Origin: JAAZBI01 sp964461005
Lineage (GTDB): Bacteria; Bacillota_I; Bacilli_A; RF39; UBA660
Direction: 5' to 3'
NCBI GenBank assembly: GCA_964461005.1
Contig: CAYWQQ010000032.1
Location: 1 to 5,574 of the forward strand
DNA length: 5,574 bases
A model generated the notes under the pieces. That model did no database searches and was not told the DNA's origin. It saw only the letters and a list, made by a program, of their open reading frames with translations. Position numbers and translations under genes: made by a program. This document shows positions 1-5,544 of this stretch, in pieces (the first letter of the stretch is position 1; the number at the start of each line of letters is the position of its first letter).

Positions 1-473
1 TCAATTCCTTTAGGTAACGAAAAATCATTGCTATTTTTAGATATATTTCCAGTTTCTATTTGATATACAATCATCATTGATTTACTAATTATTTTATTTA
101 ATTTAATAATATTATTTGTTGATAAAACATAAATTGGTTGGTTGATTTTAAGATTATATTTTTTTATTATGTTTTTAGCTACAACATTATCAGTTGTTTG
201 ATTTTTATTTACTAATACATAATTATCTTTTAAATAATCTATTTCCTTATTATTTAAAAATATAGTTATTTTATTAAACTCACTTTCTCTAATAACTTCT
301 GGAACAGGATTATCAATACCATTTTGTTGAATTCCAACATTAACAATGTCTGACATATATGAAGGCATTGCCAAATCACAATTAGCTTGTACAAAAAGTA
401 ATCCTNNNNNNNNNNCTATAATAATAAGAATTATAAAAGCAAAAGGTTTTAAGTACTTTAATAGTTTTAACAT
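1..473 (-). CDS. ABC exporter subunit (fused permease/ATPase type), N-terminal fragment, cut by window edge and containing an N gap
   Basis: Reading leftward from the ATG at 473-471 gives an open frame of 157 codons to the window edge. It is broken only by ten Ns, which fall in codons 20-23 and keep the frame. The visible protein starts MLKLLKYLKPFAFIILIII, a basic N-terminus plus first membrane helix. It then reads LLFVQA..DLAMPSYMSDIVN (about residues 25-45), the conserved start of half-size multidrug/lipid ABC exporters of low-GC Gram-positives. Residues about 50-157 are polar and would lie outside the membrane before TM2, an insert I recall from one Firmicutes subfamily of these exporters. 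The remaining membrane helices and the ATPase domain (Walker A, signature, Walker B) lie beyond the window, so the substrate cannot be named. GGAG at 485-482, 8 bases before the ATG, supports the start. The gene has its own promoter at 521-549. In this family the partner half-transporter is often the next gene, which is not visible here. Confidence 0.8.
   Translation of the reverse strand, partial: MLKLLKYLKPFAFIILIIIXXXXGLLFVQANCDLAMPSYMSDIVNVGIQQNGIDNPVPEVIRESEFNKITIFLNNKEIDYLKDNYVLVNKNQTTDNVVAKNIIKKYNLKINQPIYVLSTNNIIKLNKIISKSMMIVYQIETGNISKNSNDFSLPKGI
406..415. other. Assembly gap (10 Ns)
   Basis: There are ten consecutive unknown bases inside the first membrane helix of the ABC exporter gene. 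Translation is in one frame on both sides if the gap is exactly ten bases, and the helix length on either side looks normal. The true missing length is therefore probably 10 or differs from it by a multiple of 3, although ten Ns can also be an arbitrary scaffold spacer. Confidence 0.98.
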
Positions 474-520
474 ATATTTATCTCCAAATCTGTTTTAATT
501 ATGTTTCTTATAGCAACAGT

Positions 521-549
521 ATTTTATAATAAACAAAGATACATGTCAA
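521..549 (-). promoter_or_regulatory. Sigma-A type promoter for the ABC exporter gene
   Basis: On the minus strand TTGACA (549-544) is a perfect -35 box. It is followed by a 17-base spacer and TAAAAT (526-521), a five-of-six match to the -10 box. The predicted start is near 514, giving a leader of about 40 bases before the ATG at 473 with the GGAG ribosome site inside it. It lies in the 86-base gap after dinB, so the exporter can be expressed independently of dinB. Confidence 0.7.
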
Positions 550-561
550 TCGTATATCTTT
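535..561 (-). terminator. Possible weak intrinsic terminator after dinB
   Basis: Starting inside the dinB stop codon, AAAGATA (561-555) can pair with TATCTTT (541-535), plus one G-T and one A-T pair inside. This gives a 7-9 bp AT-rich stem followed by TTTG/TTTATTATAAAA (minus strand, running down from position 537) rather than a clean T run. The loop contains the -35 box of the exporter promoter. It could be a leaky terminator, a repressor-sized inverted repeat, or chance in AT-rich DNA. Confidence 0.3.
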
Positions 562-1744
562 ATTTATCTGAGTTAGCAGTTTTAATTATATCAACACCAT
601 ATTTATCTTTTAATTTATCAACTGTTTCATCTAATTTTGATAACTTCTTAAAATCCTCAAATGAATCAAATAATGATACTTGATAATTTAATTCATTTAC
701 TAAATTATCAGCTCTTATTCCAACTAATCTAATGGGAGTTTCATCCCAAATTTCATTTACTAATTTTTTAGCAATATTAAAAATTTCTAAATTTAAATTA
801 GTAGCATTTTTTAATTTCTTTTGATGAGTATAAACTTTAAAATAACAATCTTTTAAAATAATAGTTATTACTTTAGCATAACGATTATCTTTTCTTAAGC
901 TTATACCTATATTTTCTGCAATCCCTCTAAGAGCATTAAATATTTCTTCTTTGGTTGTTAAATCTTTTGGTAAAGTTTTGGTATTACTAACACCTTTATA
1001 TTCAGGTCTTTCACTTATTACAGGCTCATTATCTATACCTTTAGCTTTATCTATCAATATAGCTGTTTGGTTTTTAAAATATGGGTATAAAGCACTATAA
1101 TCAGCATTAGCTAAATCTCTTATATAATTAATATTTAGATCATGTAATTTAGGACTAGTTTTTCTACCAATACCAAATAATTCTTCGATAGGTAATGGCC
1201 ATATTTTTTCTTCTACTTCATTCATATATAAAGTATGAACTTTATCGGGTTTAGTAAAATCAGAAGCCATTTTAGCACATAATTTATTATTACCAATCCC
1301 AATATTAACTGTAAAACCCAAGTTTTCTTTAATTTCATCTTTTATTTTATAGGCAAATGCTAATGAATCACCATATATGTTTTTAACTTTACCATAATCT
1401 AAAAAACATTCATCGATAGAGCATATTTCTATATCTGGACTATATTTTTTTAAGTAATTAAATAATAAATTTGATTGTTTTTGATAAAAAGAATGAACTG
1501 GTGGATAGATCTTTAATCCTGGGCATTTTTTTCTAGCTGTATATAATGTTTCTCCAGTTATAATGCCATATTTTTTAGCAGATATGCTCTTCGCTAAAAC
1601 AATACCGGCTCTTCTTGATTCATCTCCACCAATAACAGACGAAAAATTTCTGATATCTTCTTTTAAACCATTATTTAAAAGATAGATAGCACTCCAAGAT
1701 AAAAAAGCATTATTAACATCAATATGAAAAATAATTCTATCCAT
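560..1744 (-). CDS. dinB: DNA polymerase IV (Y-family translesion polymerase)
   Basis: This is an error-prone DNA polymerase that copies past damaged template bases and has no proofreading. The 394-residue protein has all Y-family landmarks. The palm strand FHIDVNNAF carries the first catalytic Asp (D9), with F14 at the steric-gate position. SIDECFLD holds the second catalytic pair (D111, E112). NIGIGNNKLCAKMASDFTKPD (147-167) is the conserved palm/finger segment. A helix-hairpin-helix thumb follows (ELFGIGRKTSPKL, from about 188), then the little-finger domain. QVSLF (355-359) is a near-consensus sliding-clamp binding motif, set about 35 residues before the C-terminus. The frame extends up to a TTG at 1771, but I chose ATG 1744 because GGTGAT lies just upstream and family members start at this point. 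The VNNAF/LSW version of motif I is that of the Firmicutes branch rather than the E. coli MDCFF type. Stop is TAA. The gene has its own promoter and a LexA-like palindrome, which suggests induction by DNA damage. Confidence 0.95.
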   Translation of the reverse strand: MDRIIFHIDVNNAFLSWSAIYLLNNGLKEDIRNFSSVIGGDESRRAGIVLAKSISAKKYGIITGETLYTARKKCPGLKIYPPVHSFYQKQSNLLFNYLKKYSPDIEICSIDECFLDYGKVKNIYGDSLAFAYKIKDEIKENLGFTVNIGIGNNKLCAKMASDFTKPDKVHTLYMNEVEEKIWPLPIEELFGIGRKTSPKLHDLNINYIRDLANADYSALYPYFKNQTAILIDKAKGIDNEPVISERPEYKGVSNTKTLPKDLTTKEEIFNALRGIAENIGISLRKDNRYAKVITIILKDCYFKVYTHQKKLKNATNLNLEIFNIAKKLVNEIWDETPIRLVGIRADNLVNELNYQVSLFDSFEDFKKLSKLDETVDKLKDKYGVDIIKTANSDK

Positions 1745-1747
1745 ATT

Positions 1748-1753
1748 ATCACC
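1748..1753 (-). promoter_or_regulatory. Ribosome binding site deciding the dinB start
   Basis: GGTGAT (1753-1748) stands three bases before ATG 1744. It pairs with the downstream part of the anti-Shine-Dalgarno sequence (the GGTGAT of AGGAGGTGATC), so the short spacing is normal for this register. The upstream TTG at 1771 has no comparable site, and an N-terminal extension from it would be translated through this ribosome site and the -10 box. Confidence 0.65.
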
Positions 1754-1759
1754 AAAATA

Positions 1760-1788
1760 ATTATACCACAAACAATTGTTTGCAATAT
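1760..1788 (-). promoter_or_regulatory. Extended -10 promoter of dinB
   Basis: TATAAT (1765-1760) is a perfect -10 box and is preceded by TGG (1768-1766), giving the TGn extended -10 element. The -35 position at 17-base spacing (1788-1783) reads ATATTG and is poor, as is common for extended -10 promoters. The predicted start is near 1753, at the ribosome site itself, so the leader would be only about 9 bases. The spacer is almost wholly occupied by the palindrome at 1769-1782. Confidence 0.65.
1769..1782. promoter_or_regulatory. Probable LexA/DinR-type operator of dinB
   Basis: CAAACAATTGTTTG is a perfect 14-bp palindrome lying between the -35 and -10 positions of the dinB promoter. It has the layout of the Bacillus SOS box, CGAAC-N4-GTTCG, and differs only by A for G and T for C at the symmetric second positions. 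A bound repressor here would block RNA polymerase. In DNA this AT-rich, one or two perfect 14-bp palindromes per window are expected by chance, so the call rests on its placement, its half-site sequence and the damage-tolerance gene it controls. Confidence 0.55.
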
Positions 1789-1826
1789 AATTATTTTTTA
1801 TAATTTCAATTTTGCTATTATTAACA

Positions 1827-1861
1827 TATAAAAAAAGATGATTAATTAATCAATCATCTTT
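1827..1861 (-). terminator. Intrinsic terminator of the lipoprotein gene
   Basis: A perfect 10-bp stem, AAAGATGATT (1861-1852) with AATCATCTTT (1843-1834), encloses an 8-base loop. A T run continues to about 1830; counting the last stem bases it is seven Ts. The left arm and loop contain the last codons and TAA stop of the lipoprotein gene, so the end of the coding sequence doubles as terminator. It separates that gene from dinB. Confidence 0.8.
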
Positions 1862-2451
1862 CTATTAAAAACTATATTTCGCCATTCAATATCTGACACT
1901 TTTTCTTCGTCATCAAAAGTAAACGTATAACTTCTATATGTTTCTTCAGACACATATTTATAAACATTATTATTAACTACAGAATTTGGTTTGCCAAAAG
2001 CACTTTCTACTTCTTCTTTTGTGGATCCTAATTTAATTCCACCATAAACTTCAAAATCTGCTGATTTTTTATCTTTCTTGGCCCAAACATAACTCAAATT
2101 CAATCCACCAATAACTGAATCAGAAACCTTAATTTTTGAAGAAGTTATATTAAATGGTGTTACATCAAAAATGTTTTCATTATTTGAATTAACCATATTA
2201 CCAGCACCAATCATATATTTGTTAGCAGGTAATTCAAAATTCACTTCATTTGATTTTAAAGTATATCCTACAGATGATAAACTAGCTATTTTGTCACCTG
2301 CCATAAATTTTTTGCCATTAATCTTAATAAAATAAGAATCATTTCTATCAATAAATTTTACATTTGAATCATACACTTTTTCAGCTCCACAACCAGTAGT
2401 TAATAGAACCATAATAAACATAGATAACATTAATAATTTAAATTTTTTCAT
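1846..2451 (-). CDS. Putative secreted lipoprotein with a C-terminal BamE/SmpA-like module
   Basis: This is a 201-residue protein of unknown exact role. Residues 1-20 form a lipoprotein signal: basic MKKFK, a hydrophobic core, and LLTTG before Cys21, which would be lipidated and anchored on the outer face of the membrane. The -3 residue is Thr rather than Leu but fits the permissive lipobox. Residues about 38-118 form one module (INGKKFMAGDKI, later LPANKYMIGAGN and NIFDVTPFNIT). Residues about 133-192 form a second, with GGIKLGSTKEEVESAFGKP (137-155) and then TFTFDDEEKVSDIEW. The second module has the LGxTxxEVxxxxGxP pattern seen in BamE/SmpA-like and many small Gram-positive lipoproteins. 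This two-module plan resembles anonymous Firmicutes lipoproteins I recall. GAGGAG (2463-2458), six bases before the ATG, is a strong ribosome site. The gene is monocistronic, with its own promoter and terminator. No enzymatic motif is visible. Confidence 0.85.
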   Translation of the reverse strand: MKKFKLLMLSMFIMVLLTTGCGAEKVYDSNVKFIDRNDSYFIKINGKKFMAGDKIASLSSVGYTLKSNEVNFELPANKYMIGAGNMVNSNNENIFDVTPFNITSSKIKVSDSVIGGLNLSYVWAKKDKKSADFEVYGGIKLGSTKEEVESAFGKPNSVVNNNVYKYVSEETYRSYTFTFDDEEKVSDIEWRNIVFNRKMID

Positions 2452-2472
2452 TTTTTTCTCCTCACATCAGGT

Positions 2473-2501
2473 AATATATCATATCAAAAAATTTTTAACA
2501 A
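2473..2501 (-). promoter_or_regulatory. Promoter of the lipoprotein gene
   Basis: TTGTTA (2501-2496), a 17-base spacer and TATATT (2478-2473) form a sigma-A type promoter. TGA directly before the -10 box makes it an extended -10. The predicted start is near 2466, giving a leader of about 15 bases that begins just before the GAGGAG ribosome site. It lies in the 64-base gap after gpsA, where no convincing terminator is seen, so some read-through from the upstream operon is possible. Confidence 0.6.
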
Positions 2502-2515
2502 CACTAGTTTAAATC

Positions 2516-3490
2516 TTATAATTTTTCTCTTAAAAACTTTTTAATTAAATTTATATCAGCTTTTTCTATTACAATTTGATACATTATATCAATTATAGGC
2601 ATATCTACTTTTTTGTTTTTTAGTAATTTATAAATAGATTTTAAAGTGTATAATCCTTCAATTGTGGTATTTTTTTGATATTCTAAAATTTCTTTTTCAC
2701 TTGCTTGACTACCAATTAATTTTCCAAAACTAAAATTTCGGCTTTTTATACTAGTACAAGTTAAAAGTAAATCACCAATTCCAGCATAAGATAAAATAGT
2801 TTTCTTATTACCACCTAAAGTATGAATTAATTCCTTAATATCATGTAAAGCTTCTGTAATTAACATAGCTTTAGATGAATCTGATAAACCCATACCATCA
2901 GCAATTCCTGAGGCAATAGCAATTATATTTTTGATTGAACCACAAATTTCTATACCTATAACATCATCTGTTTCTCTAATCTTTAAATAATCATTATCTA
3001 AAACTTCTTTTAAAACTTTTAAAGTTTTGTTATCTTTAGACGCTAAAGATAATCCAATTGGTTGATAATTAGCAATATCAATTGCAAAAGAAGGCCCAGA
3101 AATAACAGCAATCTTTTTAGTTTTAATAGTTTTACTAACTACTTCTTCAACAAAACGACAAGTATCTTGTTCTATTCCTTTAGAGCCAATACAAATATAT
3201 TGATTATTATAATAATTGTTTAATTCTCTACTTACGCTATCTACGAAACCAGCCGGTACCATCATAAAAATAATGTCACTATCTTCTATACACTCTTTCA
3301 TATCAGTTGTAAATTTAATATTATTTGGTAAAACAATATTTGGTAATAATTTATCATTACCATGGTTTTCTTCTAATAATTCTTTTTCAGTTTCAAACTT
3401 AGTCCACATCATAATGTTTTTATTTTTTTCATTTAACATCAACGCTATTGATAAACCATATGCTCCTGTACCTAAAATTGCTATTTTCAT
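2516..3490 (-). CDS. gpsA: NAD(P)H-dependent glycerol-3-phosphate dehydrogenase
   Basis: This cytoplasmic enzyme reduces dihydroxyacetone phosphate to sn-glycerol 3-phosphate, the backbone for membrane phospholipids. The 324-residue length is normal for the family. The N-terminal Rossmann fold has GTGAYG (7-12) in place of the usual GSGSWG. Family blocks follow in order: VPAGFV (78-83), GSKGIE (102-107), SGPSFA (131-136), EICGSIKNIIAIASGIADGM (181-200) with K187 as the expected catalytic lysine, AGIGDLLLTCTS (236-247) and KSRNFSFG (249-256), the substrate-binding loop, then IEGLYT (277-282). One departure is LITEAL at 210-215, where the common form is LITRGL. I believe related Bacilli-type lineages share it, so I do not read it as inactivation. 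GAGG (3501-3498), inside the end of hemW and seven bases before the ATG, is the ribosome site. Only two bases separate it from the hemW stop, so translation is probably coupled. Stop is TAA. Confidence 0.96.
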   Translation of the reverse strand: MKIAILGTGAYGLSIALMLNEKNKNIMMWTKFETEKELLEENHGNDKLLPNIVLPNNIKFTTDMKECIEDSDIIFMMVPAGFVDSVSRELNNYYNNQYICIGSKGIEQDTCRFVEEVVSKTIKTKKIAVISGPSFAIDIANYQPIGLSLASKDNKTLKVLKEVLDNDYLKIRETDDVIGIEICGSIKNIIAIASGIADGMGLSDSSKAMLITEALHDIKELIHTLGGNKKTILSYAGIGDLLLTCTSIKSRNFSFGKLIGSQASEKEILEYQKNTTIEGLYTLKSIYKLLKNKKVDMPIIDIMYQIVIEKADINLIKKFLREKL

Positions 3491-3492
3491 CT

Positions 3493-4587
3493 TTATTCCT
3501 CTTTCTGATTTAATAAATTAATTAATATTTCATTTAAACGAAACAAATCATTTTCTGAAACAAAAACTCTATTATCCTTTTTTATTAAATAACCTTTATC
3601 AATTAATGTTTCAAATGGATATTTATGATAAAAATCAATATTATATTTGTTTAACAATTCTTCCAGATCAATCCCTTTTAATAATCTCAATCCCAATATA
3701 ATTTCATATTCCATCTTAGATTCTTTAGTTAACTTTTCTCTTTCAAATATATAATTACCTTTTAAATACTCTAAGATATTTTTAGTATTTATGATTCTTT
3801 CATTTTCGTTATGAGCAGCGGCACTCAAACCAAAACCATAATATTTTTGATTAGTCCAATATTTTAAGTTATGTTGAGAAGTAAATTTATTTTTCGCATA
3901 ATTACTAATTTCATAGTGCTCAAAATTATTTTCTGCTAATACTTTATTAATTAAACAATACATCTGATAATTTAAATCTTCATCAATATCATTACATTTA
4001 TTATAAATCTTAGTGTGTTTTTCAATTATCAAAGAATAGCAAGATACATGTTGAACATTTAAATTAATAAGTATCTTTAAATCTGTTTCTAATTCTGCAA
4101 CAGTTTGATTTGGAAGAGCATAAATTAAATCAATATTAATATTATTAAATCCAATTTCTTGGGCTTCCCTAACCTTCTCTATAGCAGTTTCTTTGGTATG
4201 TTTTCTTTCTAAAAATTTTAAATTATTTTCATTAAAACTTTGAATGCCAAAAGATAAACGATTTACTTTATTATCTTTTAAAAATTTTAGTTTTTCTTTA
4301 CTTGTTGATTCTATATTACACTCAAAAGTAAATTCATATTTCTCTGATAAATTTATTTTATTTAATATTTTAAATAAAATTTTTAATTCCTCTAGTGAAA
4401 GTGATGTTGGAGTTCCTCCGCCTATATATAATGTATCAATTTTTTCTCCATGATAATTATCTACAATTTCTTTTTCTAATATATTTAGATATTTTGAAAC
4501 TAAATTTGATTCATAATATAGTTTAGAAAAATCACAATAAGAACATATATTTTCACAAAAAGGAATATGAATATAAACCGCGTTCAT
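3493..4587 (-). CDS. hemW: Radical SAM heme chaperone HemW (formerly annotated HemN-like coproporphyrinogen oxidase)
   Basis: HemW binds heme and a 4Fe-4S cluster and is thought to deliver heme to membrane respiratory proteins. The 364-residue protein starts YIHIPFCENICSYCDF, with C11, C15 and C18 as the CxxxCxxC radical-SAM cluster ligands. Position 20 is Phe. True HemN enzymes have a further Cys there, so this points to HemW rather than the oxygen-independent oxidase. Further blocks are YIGGGTP (54-60, SAM binding), RLSFGIQSF (110-118), NIDLIYALPNQT (151-162), the HemW-type HNLKYW (239-244) and GLRLLKGID (299-307) in the C-terminal domain. Two blocks deviate: ECNI at 89-92, where EANP is usual, and GLSAAAH (253-259) in place of a GxGAH-like stretch. 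AGGA (4598-4595) lies seven bases before the ATG inside the upstream gene, whose stop directly abuts this start. In Bacillus subtilis the homologue sits between lepA and hrcA-grpE-dnaK; none of these is seen here. Confidence 0.92.
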   Translation of the reverse strand: MNAVYIHIPFCENICSYCDFSKLYYESNLVSKYLNILEKEIVDNYHGEKIDTLYIGGGTPTSLSLEELKILFKILNKINLSEKYEFTFECNIESTSKEKLKFLKDNKVNRLSFGIQSFNENNLKFLERKHTKETAIEKVREAQEIGFNNINIDLIYALPNQTVAELETDLKILINLNVQHVSCYSLIIEKHTKIYNKCNDIDEDLNYQMYCLINKVLAENNFEHYEISNYAKNKFTSQHNLKYWTNQKYYGFGLSAAAHNENERIINTKNILEYLKGNYIFEREKLTKESKMEYEIILGLRLLKGIDLEELLNKYNIDFYHKYPFETLIDKGYLIKKDNRVFVSENDLFRLNEILINLLNQKEE

Positions 4588-5544
4588 TTATTTTTCCTGC
4601 TTTTTAAAAATTAAATTTGAAACAACTTTTTTTAATTTTACATCAGTTATTTCATTTATATATGCAGGACTATATTTAATTCTTTTTAAACAATTTTTAA
4701 CTGCAATTATTTGATATTCCTTTTTCATTGCTTTAACAAATGAAATAGCATTTGGATTTTGTTTTATTGCTTCTAAACAGATTCTTTCTTCTTGATTATG
4801 AATATATTCAAGAGATAAACCGTTTTTTAAGACAGCTATTAAAGATAATGTTGCTGTTTGATCATGCACAAATTTAATAGCTTCATAACTATTTAAAATA
4901 GCTTCCAAACAAATTTCAAATGTTTGTTCTTCAACAAATTCCAAAGCATTTCCATCACATTTAACAGCTGCCATGTATATTTCTTCATCAAAAAAGTTGG
5001 CAAAGCGAAGGGCCAAGCCATCTTCTGAAACTGCTTTTAAAACTATCTCTCGATTTTGTTCTTTTACAAATTGTAATAGTAATCCATCTGCTGATACAGC
5101 TTGTAGCGCTAGAGCAGGCGTGATATTTAAAACATATTGAATAGCTGAAGGAGTTGATTTTAATGCTATTAAACATAAATCTTCTGTTTGTTTATTTAAG
5201 TATTGAAGACAGTTACCATTCTGTTCTAATGCTATTTTCCAAATATTCATATTGGGATTTTTTAAATACTGAATTACTGTTGGTTGCTTAGTAACTGCTA
5301 TTTTTTCTAATTTATTACCAGCATTTTCTATATATTTAATTGTATTAGGATCTTTTTCTACTGCTTTAGAACAAATTTGTGGTGTTCTTATTTCAATATA
5401 CTTAAATAATGATATATCTCTATCAATAACTAAAAAAGCCATCTCTTCGGTTTGAAAAGATGCTGGAATTTTTTTAATATAATTTGTATCTCTATTTAAA
5501 TTATGAAGTAATTCTTGATTCATTCCATTGTCAATTTTCTTCAT
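4588..5544 (-). CDS. DUF4116-type repeat protein (twelve 22-residue helical repeats)
   Basis: This 318-residue soluble protein has no signal peptide or membrane helix. After a 31-residue N-terminal lead it consists of twelve tandem repeats of exactly 22 residues (32-295), then a short basic tail (KKVVSNLIFKKQEK). The typical unit is T.EICLEAVK.DG.AL.FV..Q. Each unit should form two short helices stacking into a solenoid, a shape usually used for binding a protein or other partner. The pattern matches DUF4116 repeats as I know them; no function is established for them and no catalytic residues are visible. ATG 5544 is favoured over the internal ATG at residue 8 because AAGGAG (5555-5550) stands five bases before it. 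The TAA stop directly abuts the hemW ATG, which suggests co-translation with hemW and gpsA. The 30 bases upstream are AT-rich with no resolvable promoter, since any -35 would fall outside the window. What it binds is unknown. Confidence 0.8.
   Translation of the reverse strand: MKKIDNGMNQELLHNLNRDTNYIKKIPASFQTEEMAFLVIDRDISLFKYIEIRTPQICSKAVEKDPNTIKYIENAGNKLEKIAVTKQPTVIQYLKNPNMNIWKIALEQNGNCLQYLNKQTEDLCLIALKSTPSAIQYVLNITPALALQAVSADGLLLQFVKEQNREIVLKAVSEDGLALRFANFFDEEIYMAAVKCDGNALEFVEEQTFEICLEAILNSYEAIKFVHDQTATLSLIAVLKNGLSLEYIHNQEERICLEAIKQNPNAISFVKAMKKEYQIIAVKNCLKRIKYSPAYINEITDVKLKKVVSNLIFKKQEK
4660..5451 (-). repeat. Twelve tandem 66-base (22-residue) coding repeats
   Basis: The small-hydrophobic pair at repeat positions 8-9 (AV, AL or AI in most units, VI in the first) recurs at residues 39, 61, 83, 105, 127, 149, 171, 193, 215, 237, 259 and 281. 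This is a strict 22-residue step with no insertion or deletion. Conserved positions in each unit are a polar N-cap (T/N/D/E), I/L at 4, the AV pair, a D/N/P-G/N turn near 12-13, and a hydrophobic-aromatic pair (QYL, KFV, LEF type) near 17-19. The copies have diverged at base level, so this is an old protein repeat rather than a recent DNA duplication. Confidence 0.85.

Noticed and set aside
501..683. Plus-strand 60-residue open frame
   Set aside because: It overlaps the 3' end of dinB and the intergenic promoter, has no recognisable domain, and lies antisense to a clearly conserved gene.
1745..1771. N-terminal extension of dinB from TTG 1771
   Set aside because: It has no ribosome site, overlaps the -10 box and the GGTGAT site, and adds residues not found at the start of Y-family polymerases.
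2464..2515. Terminator after gpsA
   Set aside because: Only a 5-bp TTTAA/TTAAA stem with a long loop can be drawn before a short T run. This is too weak in AT-rich DNA to call.
3216..3521. Plus-strand 101-residue open frame
   Set aside because: It is antisense to the conserved Rossmann domain of gpsA, and its hydrophobic look is what the complement of AT-rich coding DNA gives.
4244..4453. Plus-strand 69-residue open frame
   Set aside because: It lies wholly antisense to the radical-SAM core of hemW and has no domain or ribosome site.
4988..5176. Minus-strand 62-residue open frame within the repeat gene
   Set aside because: It is an out-of-frame reading of the repeats; its Ser/Ile-rich composition is a by-product of repeated codons.
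4660..5451. CRISPR or DNA satellite array
   Set aside because: The 66-base period is visible only at protein level; base sequences of the units differ and there are no constant repeat/variable spacer blocks.
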